Shown in pieces: positions 8,666 through 18,300 of a stretch of 64,000 nt of DNA (position 1 is the stretch's first letter; the number at the start of each line of letters is the position of its first letter). The stretch lies in assembly GCA_030424545.1 (NCBI GenBank), contig JAUHWL010000011.1, positions 1 through 64,000 on the forward strand, read 5' to 3'. This DNA comes from Bacteroidia bacterium. Lineage in GTDB: Bacteria; Bacteroidota; Bacteroidia; Flavobacteriales; Schleiferiaceae. The translations under genes were made by a program, and so were the position numbers. A model generated the notes under the pieces. That model ran no database searches. It had not been told where the DNA came from and saw only the letters and a list, made by a program, of their open reading frames with translations.

Positions 8666-9808
8666 ATGAAAATTCTTGTTCAATTATCTCGTGTTTTAGT
8701 TGGTGTATTATTTATTTTTTCTGGGCTTATCAAACTCAATGATCCAATGGGGTTTTCATTTAAACTCAACGATTATTTTGCCGCAGATGTATTAGACTTA
8801 CCTTTTTTGGTTCCTTTTGCATTGGCCATTGCGCTTGTATTGGTTATTGTAGAAATCTTGTTGGGCTTAGCACTTTTGCTTGGGTATCAGAAAAAAATAA
8901 CCATTTGGCTACTTTTTGCCATGATCTTGTTTTTTACATTCCTTACGTTTTACTCGGCCTATTTTAATAAAGTTACAGATTGCGGCTGCTTTGGCGATGC
9001 CATTCCGCTAACGCCATGGGAAAGTTTTAGCAAAGATGTGGTGCTCATGGTGCTCATATTAATCATTATGGTGGGCAAGAATTTTATACAACCTTTGTTA
9101 AACAACAAATCTGCAACAGTTGTATTGGGGGTTTCGTTAGTGCTCTGCTCAAGTTTTGGATATTACGTTTTAAACCATCTACCGGTAAAAGATTTTAGAG
9201 CCTATGCCGAAGGAAAAAGCATTGTTGAGGGAATGAAATCGGCTGAGGAATTGGGACTACAAGGACCGGTTTACGAAGTGATTTATACCATGAAAAAGAT
9301 AGATGGCGATGAGCAACAAGAAATTACCAGTACGCAATACATGGATGAAAAATGGTGGGAAAAAACAGATTGGATGATGCTAGAAGAACTATCAAGAAGC
9401 ATAAAAGTGAGCGATGGTTACGAACCTCCAGTGCATGATTTTGGCATAAGTACAGACTACGGTGAAATTACAGATGAAGTGCTTAGCGCCCCCGATTATT
9501 TACTCATAATAAGCTATCGCATGAGCGAAGCAGACGTAGACGGATTTAAGAAAATAGCTGATTTGGCGTGGGATTTGGAAAACGAAAATTTACCGTTCTT
9601 GGCCATTTCTACTACCTCGGGGCAAGACGCAGAAACGTTTAAACACAAAATTCAAGCACCATTTGAATTTGCTACAATGGATGAAACAACTTTAAAAACC
9701 ATTGTGCGCAGTAACCCCGGTTTGGTGTGGATAAAAAACGGTTTGGTGTATAAAAAATGGCATCACAATGATGTTCCTTCAGCCGAAGAAATTAAAGCAA
9801 TGCGCTAA
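8666..9808 (+). CDS. DoxX-like membrane protein with C-terminal thioredoxin-like domain (BT_3928 family)
   Basis: The 380-aa protein has an N-terminal DoxX-type four-helix membrane unit (residues about 1-140; starts VLVGVLFIFSGLIKLNDP and contains the DCGCFGD motif near 110) and a fifth membrane segment near 155. A soluble domain (~190-380) follows that lacks an obvious CxxC and resembles a degenerate thioredoxin fold ending VWIKNGLVYKKWHHNDVPS. Bacteroidota keep this architecture between DUF1599 and tpiA. It may take part in envelope redox or quinone-linked chemistry, but that is inference. The downstream permease starts 2 nt after the stop, so they are likely co-transcribed. Confidence 0.78.
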   Translation: MKILVQLSRVLVGVLFIFSGLIKLNDPMGFSFKLNDYFAADVLDLPFLVPFALAIALVLVIVEILLGLALLLGYQKKITIWLLFAMILFFTFLTFYSAYFNKVTDCGCFGDAIPLTPWESFSKDVVLMVLILIIMVGKNFIQPLLNNKSATVVLGVSLVLCSSFGYYVLNHLPVKDFRAYAEGKSIVEGMKSAEELGLQGPVYEVIYTMKKIDGDEQQEITSTQYMDEKWWEKTDWMMLEELSRSIKVSDGYEPPVHDFGISTDYGEITDEVLSAPDYLLIISYRMSEADVDGFKKIADLAWDLENENLPFLAISTTSGQDAETFKHKIQAPFEFATMDETTLKTIVRSNPGLVWIKNGLVYKKWHHNDVPSAEEIKAMR

Positions 9809-9810
9809 AG

Positions 9811-10878
9811 GTGAATGAACTTTTTAAAAAAATAGGGTATAGCATTTTGGTGCTTTGGGGTGTAGCTACAGTCATTTTTTTACTGTTTAATATACTGCCT
9901 GGAGATCCTGCACGCATGATGTTAGACCAACGAGACGACCCTGTTTTGTTGGCGGCAATTAAAGCGAAATATGGTTTAGATCAGCCCATTGCTGTGCAGT
10001 ATGTAAACTATATAAATGATTTATCGCCAATATCGCTACACAGCACAAACACAGAAGATTATAGCCATCTCGTTTTAGCAAAAATTAGTCACGTTGCGTT
10101 GTTTACAGTGGGCAATAAAACATTGGTGATAAAACCTCCGTACCTAAGAGAATCTTTTCAAAAACAAGGCGTACCTGTAAGTAAAATTATTGCCGAAACC
10201 CTACCGAATACAATGGTTTTGGCCGTGGCATCTATTTTAATAGCGCTTTGTTTAGGGTTGTTTATTGGCATCTTGGCAGCCCTTTGGCGCAACAGTTTGT
10301 TCGATAGGTTTTTTACAGTATTTGGAACTTTAGGCATGAGTTTGCCAAGCTTTTTTACCGCCATTTTGTTTGCTTGGTTGTTTGCCTTTGTGCTTGCCGA
10401 TTTCACAGGGTTGAACTTAACCGGAAGCTTATACGAAATAGACGATTATACAGGTATGCGCTACCTCTCTATAAAAAACATGATTTTGCCTGCCGTTACT
10501 TTAGGTATTCGTCCTTTAGGCGTTGTAATCCAGTTAAGTAGAGCGGCCATGCTAGATGTATTGGGGCAAGATTTTATTCGTACGGCAAAAGCCAAAGGCT
10601 TAAATATGCGCCAAGTTATTTTTCGTCATGCTATGCGTAACGCTATGAACCCCGTAGTAACCACCATTTCGGGTTGGTTTGCTAGCTTGTTGGCAGGAGC
10701 TGTATTTGTAGAGTTTATTTTCGCGTGGAATGGCCTCGGCAAAGAAATTGTAGATGCCCTAAATCTTCGTGATCTACCCGTTGTAATGGGCGCAGTGCTT
10801 GTCATTGCTACTTTGTTTACCATCATCAATATTGTGGTAGATTTAATTTATGGCTGGCTAGACCCAAGAGTACGATAA
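9811..10878 (+). CDS. ABC transporter permease, DppB/OppB type
   Basis: The 355-aa inner-membrane protein uses a GTG start right after the previous stop. It has the N-terminal signature of peptide/nickel permeases (WGVATVIFLLFNILPGDPARMM), about six membrane segments, and the EAA-like cytoplasmic loop RTAKAKGLNMRQVIFRHAMRNAMNP that contacts the ATPase, ending GWLDPRVR. A periplasmic insert between helices 1 and 2 (residues ~55-120) is longer than in DppB. No OppC, ATPase or binding protein is adjacent. The 3' end is duplicated ~930 bp downstream as part of a direct repeat around higBA. Confidence 0.85.
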   Translation: MNELFKKIGYSILVLWGVATVIFLLFNILPGDPARMMLDQRDDPVLLAAIKAKYGLDQPIAVQYVNYINDLSPISLHSTNTEDYSHLVLAKISHVALFTVGNKTLVIKPPYLRESFQKQGVPVSKIIAETLPNTMVLAVASILIALCLGLFIGILAALWRNSLFDRFFTVFGTLGMSLPSFFTAILFAWLFAFVLADFTGLNLTGSLYEIDDYTGMRYLSIKNMILPAVTLGIRPLGVVIQLSRAAMLDVLGQDFIRTAKAKGLNMRQVIFRHAMRNAMNPVVTTISGWFASLLAGAVFVEFIFAWNGLGKEIVDALNLRDLPVVMGAVLVIATLFTIINIVVDLIYGWLDPRVR

Positions 10879-10970
10879 AATCATTTCGCACATTCACATT
10901 CAAGGTTAACGTTCCGAAAACTTTCGGAAGTCTGCATCCTGATAAGCTATACTTCGTCAGGACCTTCAAC
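10856..10970 (+). repeat. Direct repeat, left copy (includes permease 3' end)
   Basis: This ~115-bp segment contains the last codons and stop of the permease gene and the following DNA. It is repeated imperfectly at 11787-11900. Both copies hold the perfect hairpin TTCCGAAAACTTTCGGAA and end with AAGCTAT...AGGACCTT. The hairpin has no T-run and may be the permease terminator or a structural signal. Confidence 0.8.
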
Positions 10971-11043
10971 GCTTATTGGGCTCCAAGCGGTTGTCAGGGT
11001 TACGGAAAATAACAAAACTAGAACTTTTGCTAAATGTAATTAT

Positions 11044-11064
11044 GATACAAAAAATGTATCTTTG
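11044..11064 (+). promoter_or_regulatory. higBA promoter with overlapping palindromic operator
   Basis: A Bacteroidota -7 box, TATCTTTG (TAnnTTTG) at 11057-11064, lies 17 nt before the higB start. An inverted repeat GATACA-aaaaa-TGTATC (11044-11060) overlaps it. This is where an autorepressing HigA would be expected to bind. Seen directly in sequence; binding is inferred. Confidence 0.65.
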
Positions 11065-11080
11065 CTGTGTTTAATCTATC

Positions 11081-11377
11081 ATGCGAGTTATTACCAAAAA
11101 ACGGATACAAGAATTTTCATTTCGTCACCCAAACGGAGATATTGCTGCACGTGAGTGGTTTTCGAAATCTAAACGTGCCGATTGGAGCAATTTCAATGAG
11201 ATGAAGCAAACATTTAATTCGGTGGATTATGTTGGAAATGATAGATACGTCTTCAATTTGGCAGGAAATAACTATAGATTAATTGCCATAGTACGTTTTC
11301 GGCAAAAGTTAATTTTTATCCGATTTATTGGTTCGCATAGCGAATACGATAAAATAAAAGACATTAAAACGATTTAG
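11081..11377 (+). CDS. higB: HigB-type toxin (RelE-like mRNA interferase)
   Basis: The 98-aa protein matches the HigB family: IAAREWFSKSKRADWSNFNEMKQTF, then SVDYVGNDRYVFNLAGNNYRLI and IRFIGSHSEYDKI. The conserved basic and aromatic residues and the C-terminal H-x-x-YDKI are those of ribosome-dependent mRNA interferases. It precedes the antitoxin by 2 nt, the usual toxin-first order of higBA. The module is bracketed by direct repeats, consistent with acquisition as a unit. Confidence 0.9.
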   Translation: MRVITKKRIQEFSFRHPNGDIAAREWFSKSKRADWSNFNEMKQTFNSVDYVGNDRYVFNLAGNNYRLIAIVRFRQKLIFIRFIGSHSEYDKIKDIKTI

Positions 11378-11379
11378 CG

Positions 11380-11742
11380 ATGACACAGATAAAAAACGAA
11401 ACAGCGTATAATGCAATTCTAGAACGTGTTGAAGAATTGCTAGCGTTAACAGATGAGAACACGCCTGTTGATAGTAAATACAATATTGAGTTGGATTTAT
11501 TAACCGGAATGGTAGAAGAATACGAAAGCCAATACTACCCAGTAAAACCACCAACTTTGGCCGAAGTTTTAAAACTCCGCATGGCTGAAATGAATTTAAC
11601 CCAAGCAAAAATGGCGGAGCTTTTAAATGTGAGCGCACCACGAATAAGCGAATACGTAAACGGTAAAGAGCCAACCTTGCGTGTAGCCCGTGAGCTTGTA
11701 CGCAAACTAAACATAGATCCGAGTATAGTTTTAGGAATCTAG
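11380..11742 (+). CDS. higA: HigA-type antitoxin (XRE helix-turn-helix)
   Basis: The 120-aa protein has an acidic N-terminal half that probably wraps the toxin and a C-terminal Cro/C1-type helix-turn-helix (LTQAKMAELLNVSAPRISEYVNGKEPTL, about residues 73-100). It starts 2 nt after higB and should repress the operon through the palindrome at 11044-11060. The fold and position are clear. Confidence 0.9.
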   Translation: MTQIKNETAYNAILERVEELLALTDENTPVDSKYNIELDLLTGMVEEYESQYYPVKPPTLAEVLKLRMAEMNLTQAKMAELLNVSAPRISEYVNGKEPTLRVARELVRKLNIDPSIVLGI

Positions 11743-11786
11743 AATTTTAGAAGTAATTGTTCACGAATATGGTTAAACCATAATTA

Positions 11787-11900
11787 GGCTAACCAAGAGT
11801 ACAATAAAATTATTTCGCACATTCAACATTCAATGCTGACGTTCCGAAAACTTTCGGAAGTCTGCATCTTGACAAGCTATGCTTCATAAGGACCTTGAAC
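11787..11900 (+). repeat. Direct repeat, right copy (remnant of permease 3' end)
   Basis: This copy matches 10856-10970, including the bases that encode the permease C-terminus (GGCTA-ACC-AAGAGTAC-ATAA), here degenerate and not in a gene. It also carries the hairpin TTCCGAAAACTTTCGGAA. The pair brackets the higBA operon. Confidence 0.8.
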
Positions 11901-11923
11901 CTTGAGCCTTGAACCTTCAACCC
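11892..11923 (+). repeat. Short tandem repeat (CCTTGAA units)
   Basis: Three to four imperfect copies of ACCTTGAA/CCTTGAG lie immediately after the right direct repeat. Similar low-complexity tandem blocks occur near metH (42119-42152, 45459-45500). Confidence 0.6.
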
Positions 11924-12024
11924 TAAGTCTAACCGTTTGATTTTCAGCGTTTGTAGGCTTTTATAGCGGATTTCGTTCGTGTTTATCGCTTTTATACTAA
12001 CACAAACCTTAAAGAAAAGAAATC

Positions 12025-12210
12025 ATGCTAAAGAAAAAATTAAAACAAACCCGAGAATTAGTGTTAAATGAGATTGTGGCAACTTTAGAATATTTGGCAT
12101 ACCTGAAAAAGCTATCTAAAGATTCCCTTAAGATTACCATATTAAAGTTTGAACTTAAAAGAGTAGCGTTGATTACCAAGTTAAAAGCTATAGAGTTGAT
12201 TGCATATTGA
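12025..12210 (+). CDS. Possible 61-aa basic small protein
   Basis: A short frame (MLKKKLKQTRELVLNEIVAT, ending LITKLKAIELIAY) with an A/G-rich stretch (aaagaaaagaaa) just before the ATG, followed by a hairpin terminator at 12263-12292. It would be a basic, helical, leucine-rich peptide. I do not recognise it. The terminator and start context argue it is expressed; the length makes it uncertain. Confidence 0.4.
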   Translation: MLKKKLKQTRELVLNEIVATLEYLAYLKKLSKDSLKITILKFELKRVALITKLKAIELIAY

Positions 12211-12262
12211 GCAATAATCAAACGAAATGAGGTTTTAATAATGTAGATATCTTATTTAAAAG

Positions 12263-12292
12263 AGCCCTGATAGAAACCATTCCTATCAGGGC
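12263..12292 (+). terminator. Hairpin after the small ORF
   Basis: A perfect 11-bp stem, AGCCCTGATAG (12263-12273) with its complement (12282-12292). The following T content is low, so it is a weak or non-classical terminator. Confidence 0.55.
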
Positions 12293-12576
12293 TTAATAAT
12301 TCTAATAAGTAATATTTATTTCTACTTCTCGTGCGGATTTCAACCCAAAATACCGCTTTATAATTAATGAGAACAAAAACGTATTGTAGCTTTTTATAGG
12401 CATACTAATCTGTTCAAATACTGCGTTATCGTACTATAAACATTGATTTGGGAAAAAATCCCAACAAATAAAATACAGTGATTACTCTCTCTGTAAGCTT
12501 AATCTTTAACGGGTTTAGCGAGCGAAAGGCTTCTTTAAACAAAATTGTTTTTTGAAGCCTTTCTTCATCAAAAAAA
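12293..12576. other. Intergenic region; one hairpin only
   Basis: I see no gene here. A 10-bp inverted repeat, GAAAGGCTTC (12524-12533) with GAAGCCTTTC (12554-12563), lies just past the stop of the minus-strand T9SS gene and may end its transcript. Confidence 0.5.
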
Positions 12577-13539
12577 TTATTGCTTCACAAATTTGGCGGT
12601 AGAAACGTTTCCATCATTGTCTTTAAGCTCTATAAAATAAACACCCGCTTCTAAGTGCTCAATTTGCAGCGGGTTTATAAACGCAGACTCTAACACACAT
12701 GCAGTAGTTGCGTTATAGATTTTTACTTGTTTAAAGTTTGCGTTGCTAATTTTAAAGTGTAGTAAAGCGTTGCTAGGATTAGGGTAAACCACAAAATTTG
12801 GGTTTAATGTCCAATCTGCCATGCCAAAACCTGTATAGTCAAAATGTACTTCGTCTAGCCAAAACGTAGATTTTTGGTCGGGACGCGTATTTGCAAAAAA
12901 CACTACCACCAAACTATCTGGTAGTTGGGTAGAAAAGTAGGGGATGGGAATTTCAAAATTTTGCCAGCCATTTGTGGGCGAAAAATCTGTAGTAGATTCT
13001 AAGTATGCAATGGTGTCTGATTGCTGTTTCGTGGCATTCCATTTTTTTAACAGCACTTTGCATTTACCAAAATTCATCCCAATAAGAGTAGAATCTACAA
13101 ACTGGTAAAGCCCTTTTAGTTTTGTAGGTTGATAAGGGAAGGGGATACCTCCTCGACTAAAATCAATATAACCCTGCGCATCGGTATAAAAATGTGTGCC
13201 GTTATAAACATAGCTTTCATAGTGGCTTCCATCTGTTTTTACATAGCCATTTTGGCTCTTTAATTTTAACGCATAGGCAGAATGTGATGAAGTATCTGAC
13301 TGCTGACCGACATAGAATATTTCTGAAAATTGTAATCCGCTAGCATCATAAAATTGATTCGGATTTAGTGGCAAAACCGTATCGCCATTGCCGGTTAAGA
13401 GCGTAGCATCAGAGGTTACCCATTGTAAAACACGATCTATGGCGCCAATGTAAATAGAATCAAAACTTGGGTTTAACATGTTTTGTGCCTGGCCCGTTCC
13501 AACACAAAAAACAAACAAGAGGGTTACAATATTTTTCAT
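12577..13539 (-). CDS. T9SS-secreted protein, function unknown
   Basis: The 320-aa protein begins with a signal peptide (MKNIVTLLFVFCVGTGQAQ) and ends with a type A T9SS sorting domain (FVVYPNPSNALLHFKI ... LEAGVYFIELKDNDGNVSTAKFVKQ). The middle region (residues ~20-240) resembles the carbohydrate-binding-like PCMD-type jelly-roll domain of Bacteroidota surface proteins (SHSAYALKLKSQNG, WQNFEIPIPYF, STFWLDEVHFDYTG). It should be exported across the outer membrane and anchored or released. It is a single gene lying between the higBA patch and tpiA. Confidence 0.75.
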   Translation of the reverse strand: MKNIVTLLFVFCVGTGQAQNMLNPSFDSIYIGAIDRVLQWVTSDATLLTGNGDTVLPLNPNQFYDASGLQFSEIFYVGQQSDTSSHSAYALKLKSQNGYVKTDGSHYESYVYNGTHFYTDAQGYIDFSRGGIPFPYQPTKLKGLYQFVDSTLIGMNFGKCKVLLKKWNATKQQSDTIAYLESTTDFSPTNGWQNFEIPIPYFSTQLPDSLVVVFFANTRPDQKSTFWLDEVHFDYTGFGMADWTLNPNFVVYPNPSNALLHFKISNANFKQVKIYNATTACVLESAFINPLQIEHLEAGVYFIELKDNDGNVSTAKFVKQ

Positions 13540-13712
13540 GCTTAAAAGTAACCAATCGGTAATTTTTTAGAAAGCTAAATGAGTTTACGAAAATGAAAAG
13601 CTGCTTCATTTTCATTCTTAATATCTTCTTTAAAAAACACTCTTTTTGTTCGTTTTCAATTTCTAATATTCTTTAGGTAGCCGTAAATTCACCTCTTTTA
13701 AAAAGTAAAAAT

Positions 13713-14477
13713 ATGAGACGAAAAATAGTTGCTGGTAATTGGAAAATGAACAAAACTGTTGATGAAGCTTTAGATCTTGTTGAAGACTTAGCCGATTTAT
13801 TAACAGACGATATTTTAGGTTCAACAGACGTAATTATTGCTCCGCCATCGTTATTTATATCTGAAATTATAGAAGAACTTTTAGATGTAGATTACATTGC
13901 TGTAGCAGGTCAAAATTGCCATCATGAAAATAACGGTGCCTTTACAGGCGAAATTTCGGCACCAATGCTTGCGAGCTTAGAAGCCGATGCTTGTATAGTT
14001 GGGCACAGCGAACGCAGACAATATTTTGGAGAAACTGATGCCCTAATTGCTAAAAAAATTGATAGACTTTTAGAGCAAGATTTGGTGCCTATATATTGCT
14101 GCGGAGAATTGCTAGAAGAGCGCAAATCTGGTGAGCACTTTACCAAAGTAGGCAACCAACTTAAAGAGGCGCTTTCTCACTTATCTGCCAACGATATGGC
14201 CGAAGTGATTATTGCATACGAACCCGTTTGGGCCATTGGGACCGGAGAAACCGCTACACCAGAACAAGCCCAAGAAATGCACGCTTTTATTCGCAGCCAA
14301 ATTGCAATGATGTTTGATGCTGATGTGGCAGACGAAGTAAGCATTTTGTACGGTGGTAGTTGCAACCCAAAAAATGCTGCTGCTCTTTTTGCCAATCCAG
14401 ATGTAGATGGTGGCCTAATAGGGGGCGCAAGTTTAGATGCCGATGATTTTGTTGACATTGTAAAAGCATTGAACTAA
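13713..14477 (+). CDS. tpiA: Triosephosphate isomerase
   Basis: The 254-aa glycolytic enzyme interconverts dihydroxyacetone phosphate and glyceraldehyde 3-phosphate. Catalytic residues are visible: Asn/Lys in AGNWKMN (N9, K11), His in VGHSERR (~97), Glu in AYEPVWAIGTG (~170) and the loop-6 hinge that follows; the phosphate-binding YGGS and GGLIGGASL blocks are intact. Full length. prmA begins 31 nt downstream. Confidence 0.97.
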   Translation: MRRKIVAGNWKMNKTVDEALDLVEDLADLLTDDILGSTDVIIAPPSLFISEIIEELLDVDYIAVAGQNCHHENNGAFTGEISAPMLASLEADACIVGHSERRQYFGETDALIAKKIDRLLEQDLVPIYCCGELLEERKSGEHFTKVGNQLKEALSHLSANDMAEVIIAYEPVWAIGTGETATPEQAQEMHAFIRSQIAMMFDADVADEVSILYGGSCNPKNAAALFANPDVDGGLIGGASLDADDFVDIVKALN

Positions 14478-14508
14478 AGCACATATTTTTCATTCGTAAA
14501 AAAAGCCC

Positions 14509-15345
14509 ATGGACTATATTGAAGTAGCCGTAACAATTACCCCAAAAGACCCCTTTGCAGATGTAGTAATAAGTGCATTGGGCGAGATTGGTTTTGAAAG
14601 TTTTGTAGAAACCGAAACAGGCTTTTTGGCCTATATAAATGGCGAAGTTTATACAGAAGGTTTAGAAAAAACCTGCTGGGCTTGGAATATGGGTGGGTTC
14701 GAAATAGAATCGAGCGCAAAAACCATATCACGTACCAATTGGAATGAAGAGTGGGAAAAGAATTTTGAATCTATTTTGGTGGATGACGAGGTGTATATTT
14801 ATGCACCTTTTCACCCCACCAGACCAGAAGTTAAACACCAAATACTTATAGAACCCAAAATGAGTTTTGGTACGGGCCACCACGAAACCACCCATCAAAT
14901 GGTGCAGCTTATGCTAAAGCAAAACCTTGAAAATAAACGCGTGCTAGACATGGGTTGTGGCACTGGAATTTTGGCCATACTTGCCGCCCAAAAAGGCGCA
15001 AAACACGTTGTTGGTATTGATATTGATGATTGGTCGATAGAAAACACAATTGAAAATGCAGCCAGAAATAACGTAGAAATAGAAACCAGATTAGGTGGTG
15101 CAGAGCAACTAAAAGACGAAACCTTTGATGTGATTTTAGCCAACATCAATCTGAATATTTTGACCACAGATATGCATCAATATTGCAAGGTTTTGGCTGT
15201 AGGCGGATTAATTATGTTTAGTGGGTTTTATGTTTCAGATTTTGAAACCCTAAACACCGAAGCTAAGAAAAACAACTTAACCTGTGTTGATAAAATGCAA
15301 CGGGAAAAATGGATGGCGGTCATTTTTGTTAAAGAAAGCAACTGA
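14509..15345 (+). CDS. prmA: Ribosomal protein L11 methyltransferase
   Basis: The 278-aa SAM-dependent enzyme trimethylates ribosomal protein L11. The N-terminal recognition domain (FADVVISALGEIGFESF) is followed by the methyltransferase core with GTGHHETTHQM, the SAM motif VLDMGCGTGILAI (~145) and the catalytic-region motif ILANINLNIL. The length suits the Bacteroidota form. tpiA-prmA is a conserved pair here. Confidence 0.93.
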   Translation: MDYIEVAVTITPKDPFADVVISALGEIGFESFVETETGFLAYINGEVYTEGLEKTCWAWNMGGFEIESSAKTISRTNWNEEWEKNFESILVDDEVYIYAPFHPTRPEVKHQILIEPKMSFGTGHHETTHQMVQLMLKQNLENKRVLDMGCGTGILAILAAQKGAKHVVGIDIDDWSIENTIENAARNNVEIETRLGGAEQLKDETFDVILANINLNILTTDMHQYCKVLAVGGLIMFSGFYVSDFETLNTEAKKNNLTCVDKMQREKWMAVIFVKESN

Positions 15346-15382
15346 AAATTTTTTGACGCATAAAAGCAACATTTTCGCGTTT

Positions 15383-18300
15383 ATGATAAAACATTTAAAC
15401 TATTTTTTTGTGGATAAATCTACTTTTCTAAAGGCTAAACAGTATTCGTTTATTTTTTTATTCGCCATTTTTATACTTTCAACTTTAGATGTTTCTGCGC
15501 AAAAAATAAAAAAGTTTAGCGATGATAAAGCAACCTACCTTACTGAGTTAGAAGGCTTTTTTAAAGACATTACAAAACCAAAAGAGAAAGAAGTTGTAGA
15601 GCAATTGTTTTTAGATTTCTCGGCAAACTTAACAACAAGTACGTTTAGTGATGTTGAATTTAAAGCGCTAGTAAGTACAAGCAATAATTTTTTAAAAAAA
15701 CGCGTAGTAGATTTTGATTCTTGGCGCTATATGTTGCGTTCGTTGCTTTTAATACATCAAAATGAAGACCCAAAATTTGCTGAGCCTTGGCTAATAGATT
15801 TAGATAACTTATCTAAACGCAGCCGTAGCAACGACATCCGCCTATACTTGCAGAATGTGTACTACGGCTTGGCCGAGCAAATATTGTTTACTGATGGCAA
15901 TTTGCGGTGGCAAGCCATAGATGCTATTTGGTCTTTTAGTTTCGAAAATGAAGCAACCTTTACCATAGATGGAGCAGATATCTGGGGTTTTTTTAAGCAA
16001 GACAGTACCATTATAGAAGGCACGAAAGGAGTTTATTATCCGCAGAAAAATGAGTTTGTTGGGCAAGGAGGCAAGGTGTATTGGGTAAGAACAGGTTTAT
16101 CTGCAGATACGGCTTATGCCACTTTAAGCACTTATAAATTTGTTACCAACAAAACAGAGTTACATGCAGACTCGGTATTGCTGCACAGCAAATTGTATTT
16201 AAAAGAGCCTTTGCTTGGTACTTTTCAAGAAAGGTTGAGCTCAAGAAGTACAGAAGATAATGCTTCATTTCCGCGATTTACTTCATACAATCAAGATTTA
16301 GAATTAAAAGAAATTTACCCCTCGGTAAACTTTTTAGGTGGTTTATCCGTAATTGGTAGAAGATTTTATGGTTCGGGTACACCAGCCAAAAAAGCAAAAT
16401 TGCAATTTAGCTTTGAAGGAAAACCAGTAATTACTGCGCAAGGCGAACGATTTTTATTACGTCAAGATTTACTTACTTCAGAAGCCGCCCAGGTAACAAT
16501 TGCCTTAAACGAAGATTCTGTTTTTCACCCAAAAACGTCTTTAAAGTTTATTCCCGGACAAAACCAGCTCACCTTAAATAGAGATAAAGAAGGTCTGTCG
16601 GCCACACCGTTTAGCGACTCATACCACGATTTAGAAATATATTTTGAGGTGTTGAGTTGGAAATTGAGTGAACCTCAATTTCATCTAGGAAACTTGAATT
16701 TAGGAGCTGAGAGCCCTGTGATTTTTGAAAGTGAAAATTACTTTAGGGGAGAGCGCATGCAGCAAATAAAAGGGTTAGATGACCAAGGGCCCCTGGTGCA
16801 AATACAAAAGGTAACCAATGCTTATGGCCGAAAAGAGTTGAGTTTAGACGAGATGGCGCAGGGCTTAAGAATGACCAAAGAGGCAACGCACCGTTTTATG
16901 CTGCAAATGAGTGTGGCCGGTTTTGTAAATTATAATCAAGCAAGCGAGCAAATTACAGTGAAAGACAAACTCTCTAATTACATACAAAACGACAGAGGAA
17001 AACGAGATTTTGATGTGATTCGGTTTGTATCGAACATGAACTCAGGTGCAAATGCCAGCGTAAGTTTGCTTAACTACGATATGGAAATTCGCGGAATTAG
17101 CGCCATCGCATTGTCAGATTCTCAAGAAGTTGCACTTTTTCCGTTGGGCCGAAAAATTACGGTGCATGAAGGTTTAGATTTTGATTTTGATGGAAGAATA
17201 CGTGCAGGTAGGTTTGATTTTTGGGGACGAAAATTCTTTTTCGACTACAACTCCTTTCAAATGAACATGGCAACCATTGACTCTATGCGATTTAAAGTGC
17301 CCAGCTTTACCACAGATGATAATGGCAATAGAAAATTGGTTGACGTTAAAAACGTGCTTGAGAATATTAATGGCGAATTGCTGATTGATAAACCCAACAA
17401 TAAATCTGGGCGAACAAGATTTACGGAATACCCCATTTTTAAATCGGGTAAGGAGTCTTATGTTTATTATGATAGGCCTGGATTGTTTAAAGGGGTTTAT
17501 AATAGAGACAATTTTTACGTCATGTTAGAACCATTTGAGATTGACAGTTTGGACAACACTTCTACAACGGGTTTAAAATTTGCGGGTACATTAACCAGTG
17601 CAGGAATATTTCCGGATATAGATGAGGACATTCGGGTGCAAGAAGATTATTCTCTTGGATTTAAAACCACTACACCAGGTGGAGGCTATCCTGGCTATGG
17701 CGGAAAAGGCAATTACGAGGGTGCCATTAGCTTGAGTTTAAAAGGATTTACGGGCGATGGAAACATCAAATATTTAACATCAACAACAGTTTCTAATTCA
17801 CTCATTTTTTTCCCAGATTCTACAAACGGTGTAGCACAAACGTATGAGATATTAGCGCAAACGGCTGGAGTAGAATACCCGCACGTAACGGCCAACGATA
17901 TAAAATTAAATTGGAGGCCATATGATGATGTTTTTTATACTACATCGCAAGCATCGCCCTTTAATATGTATGATGATGTTGGGATGAAGACCACCGGAAC
18001 CCTGGCTTTGGGGCCAACAAAACTGGGCGGAAATGGCACGATAGATTACCTCAATGCGCAAAATGACTCTAAAGATTTTCTGTTTGAAAACCGAGAGTTT
18101 TCATCGCAAGAAATGGCATTTCGAGTTCGTGTAAACGAAACCTCGCCTTGGGGATTTGAATTAAAAAATGCACGGGGTTTTGTGAATTTTGATAAGGAAA
18201 AAGGAGAGTTTACAGTGAATGATGAGGCCAGTTACATAAGCTTCCCCATTAACCAATACATTGCCTATATGGATTTTGCCGATTGGTTTATACCTGAGCA

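Noticed and set aside
10856-11900. Insertion sequence around higBA
   Set aside because: No transposase and no short target-site duplication with terminal inverted repeats; the flanks are long direct repeats from the permease end.
15284-15382. Extra N-terminal 33 codons of the giant gene, overlapping prmA
   Set aside because: The extension would hide the signal peptide; the ATG at 15383 gives a normal one.
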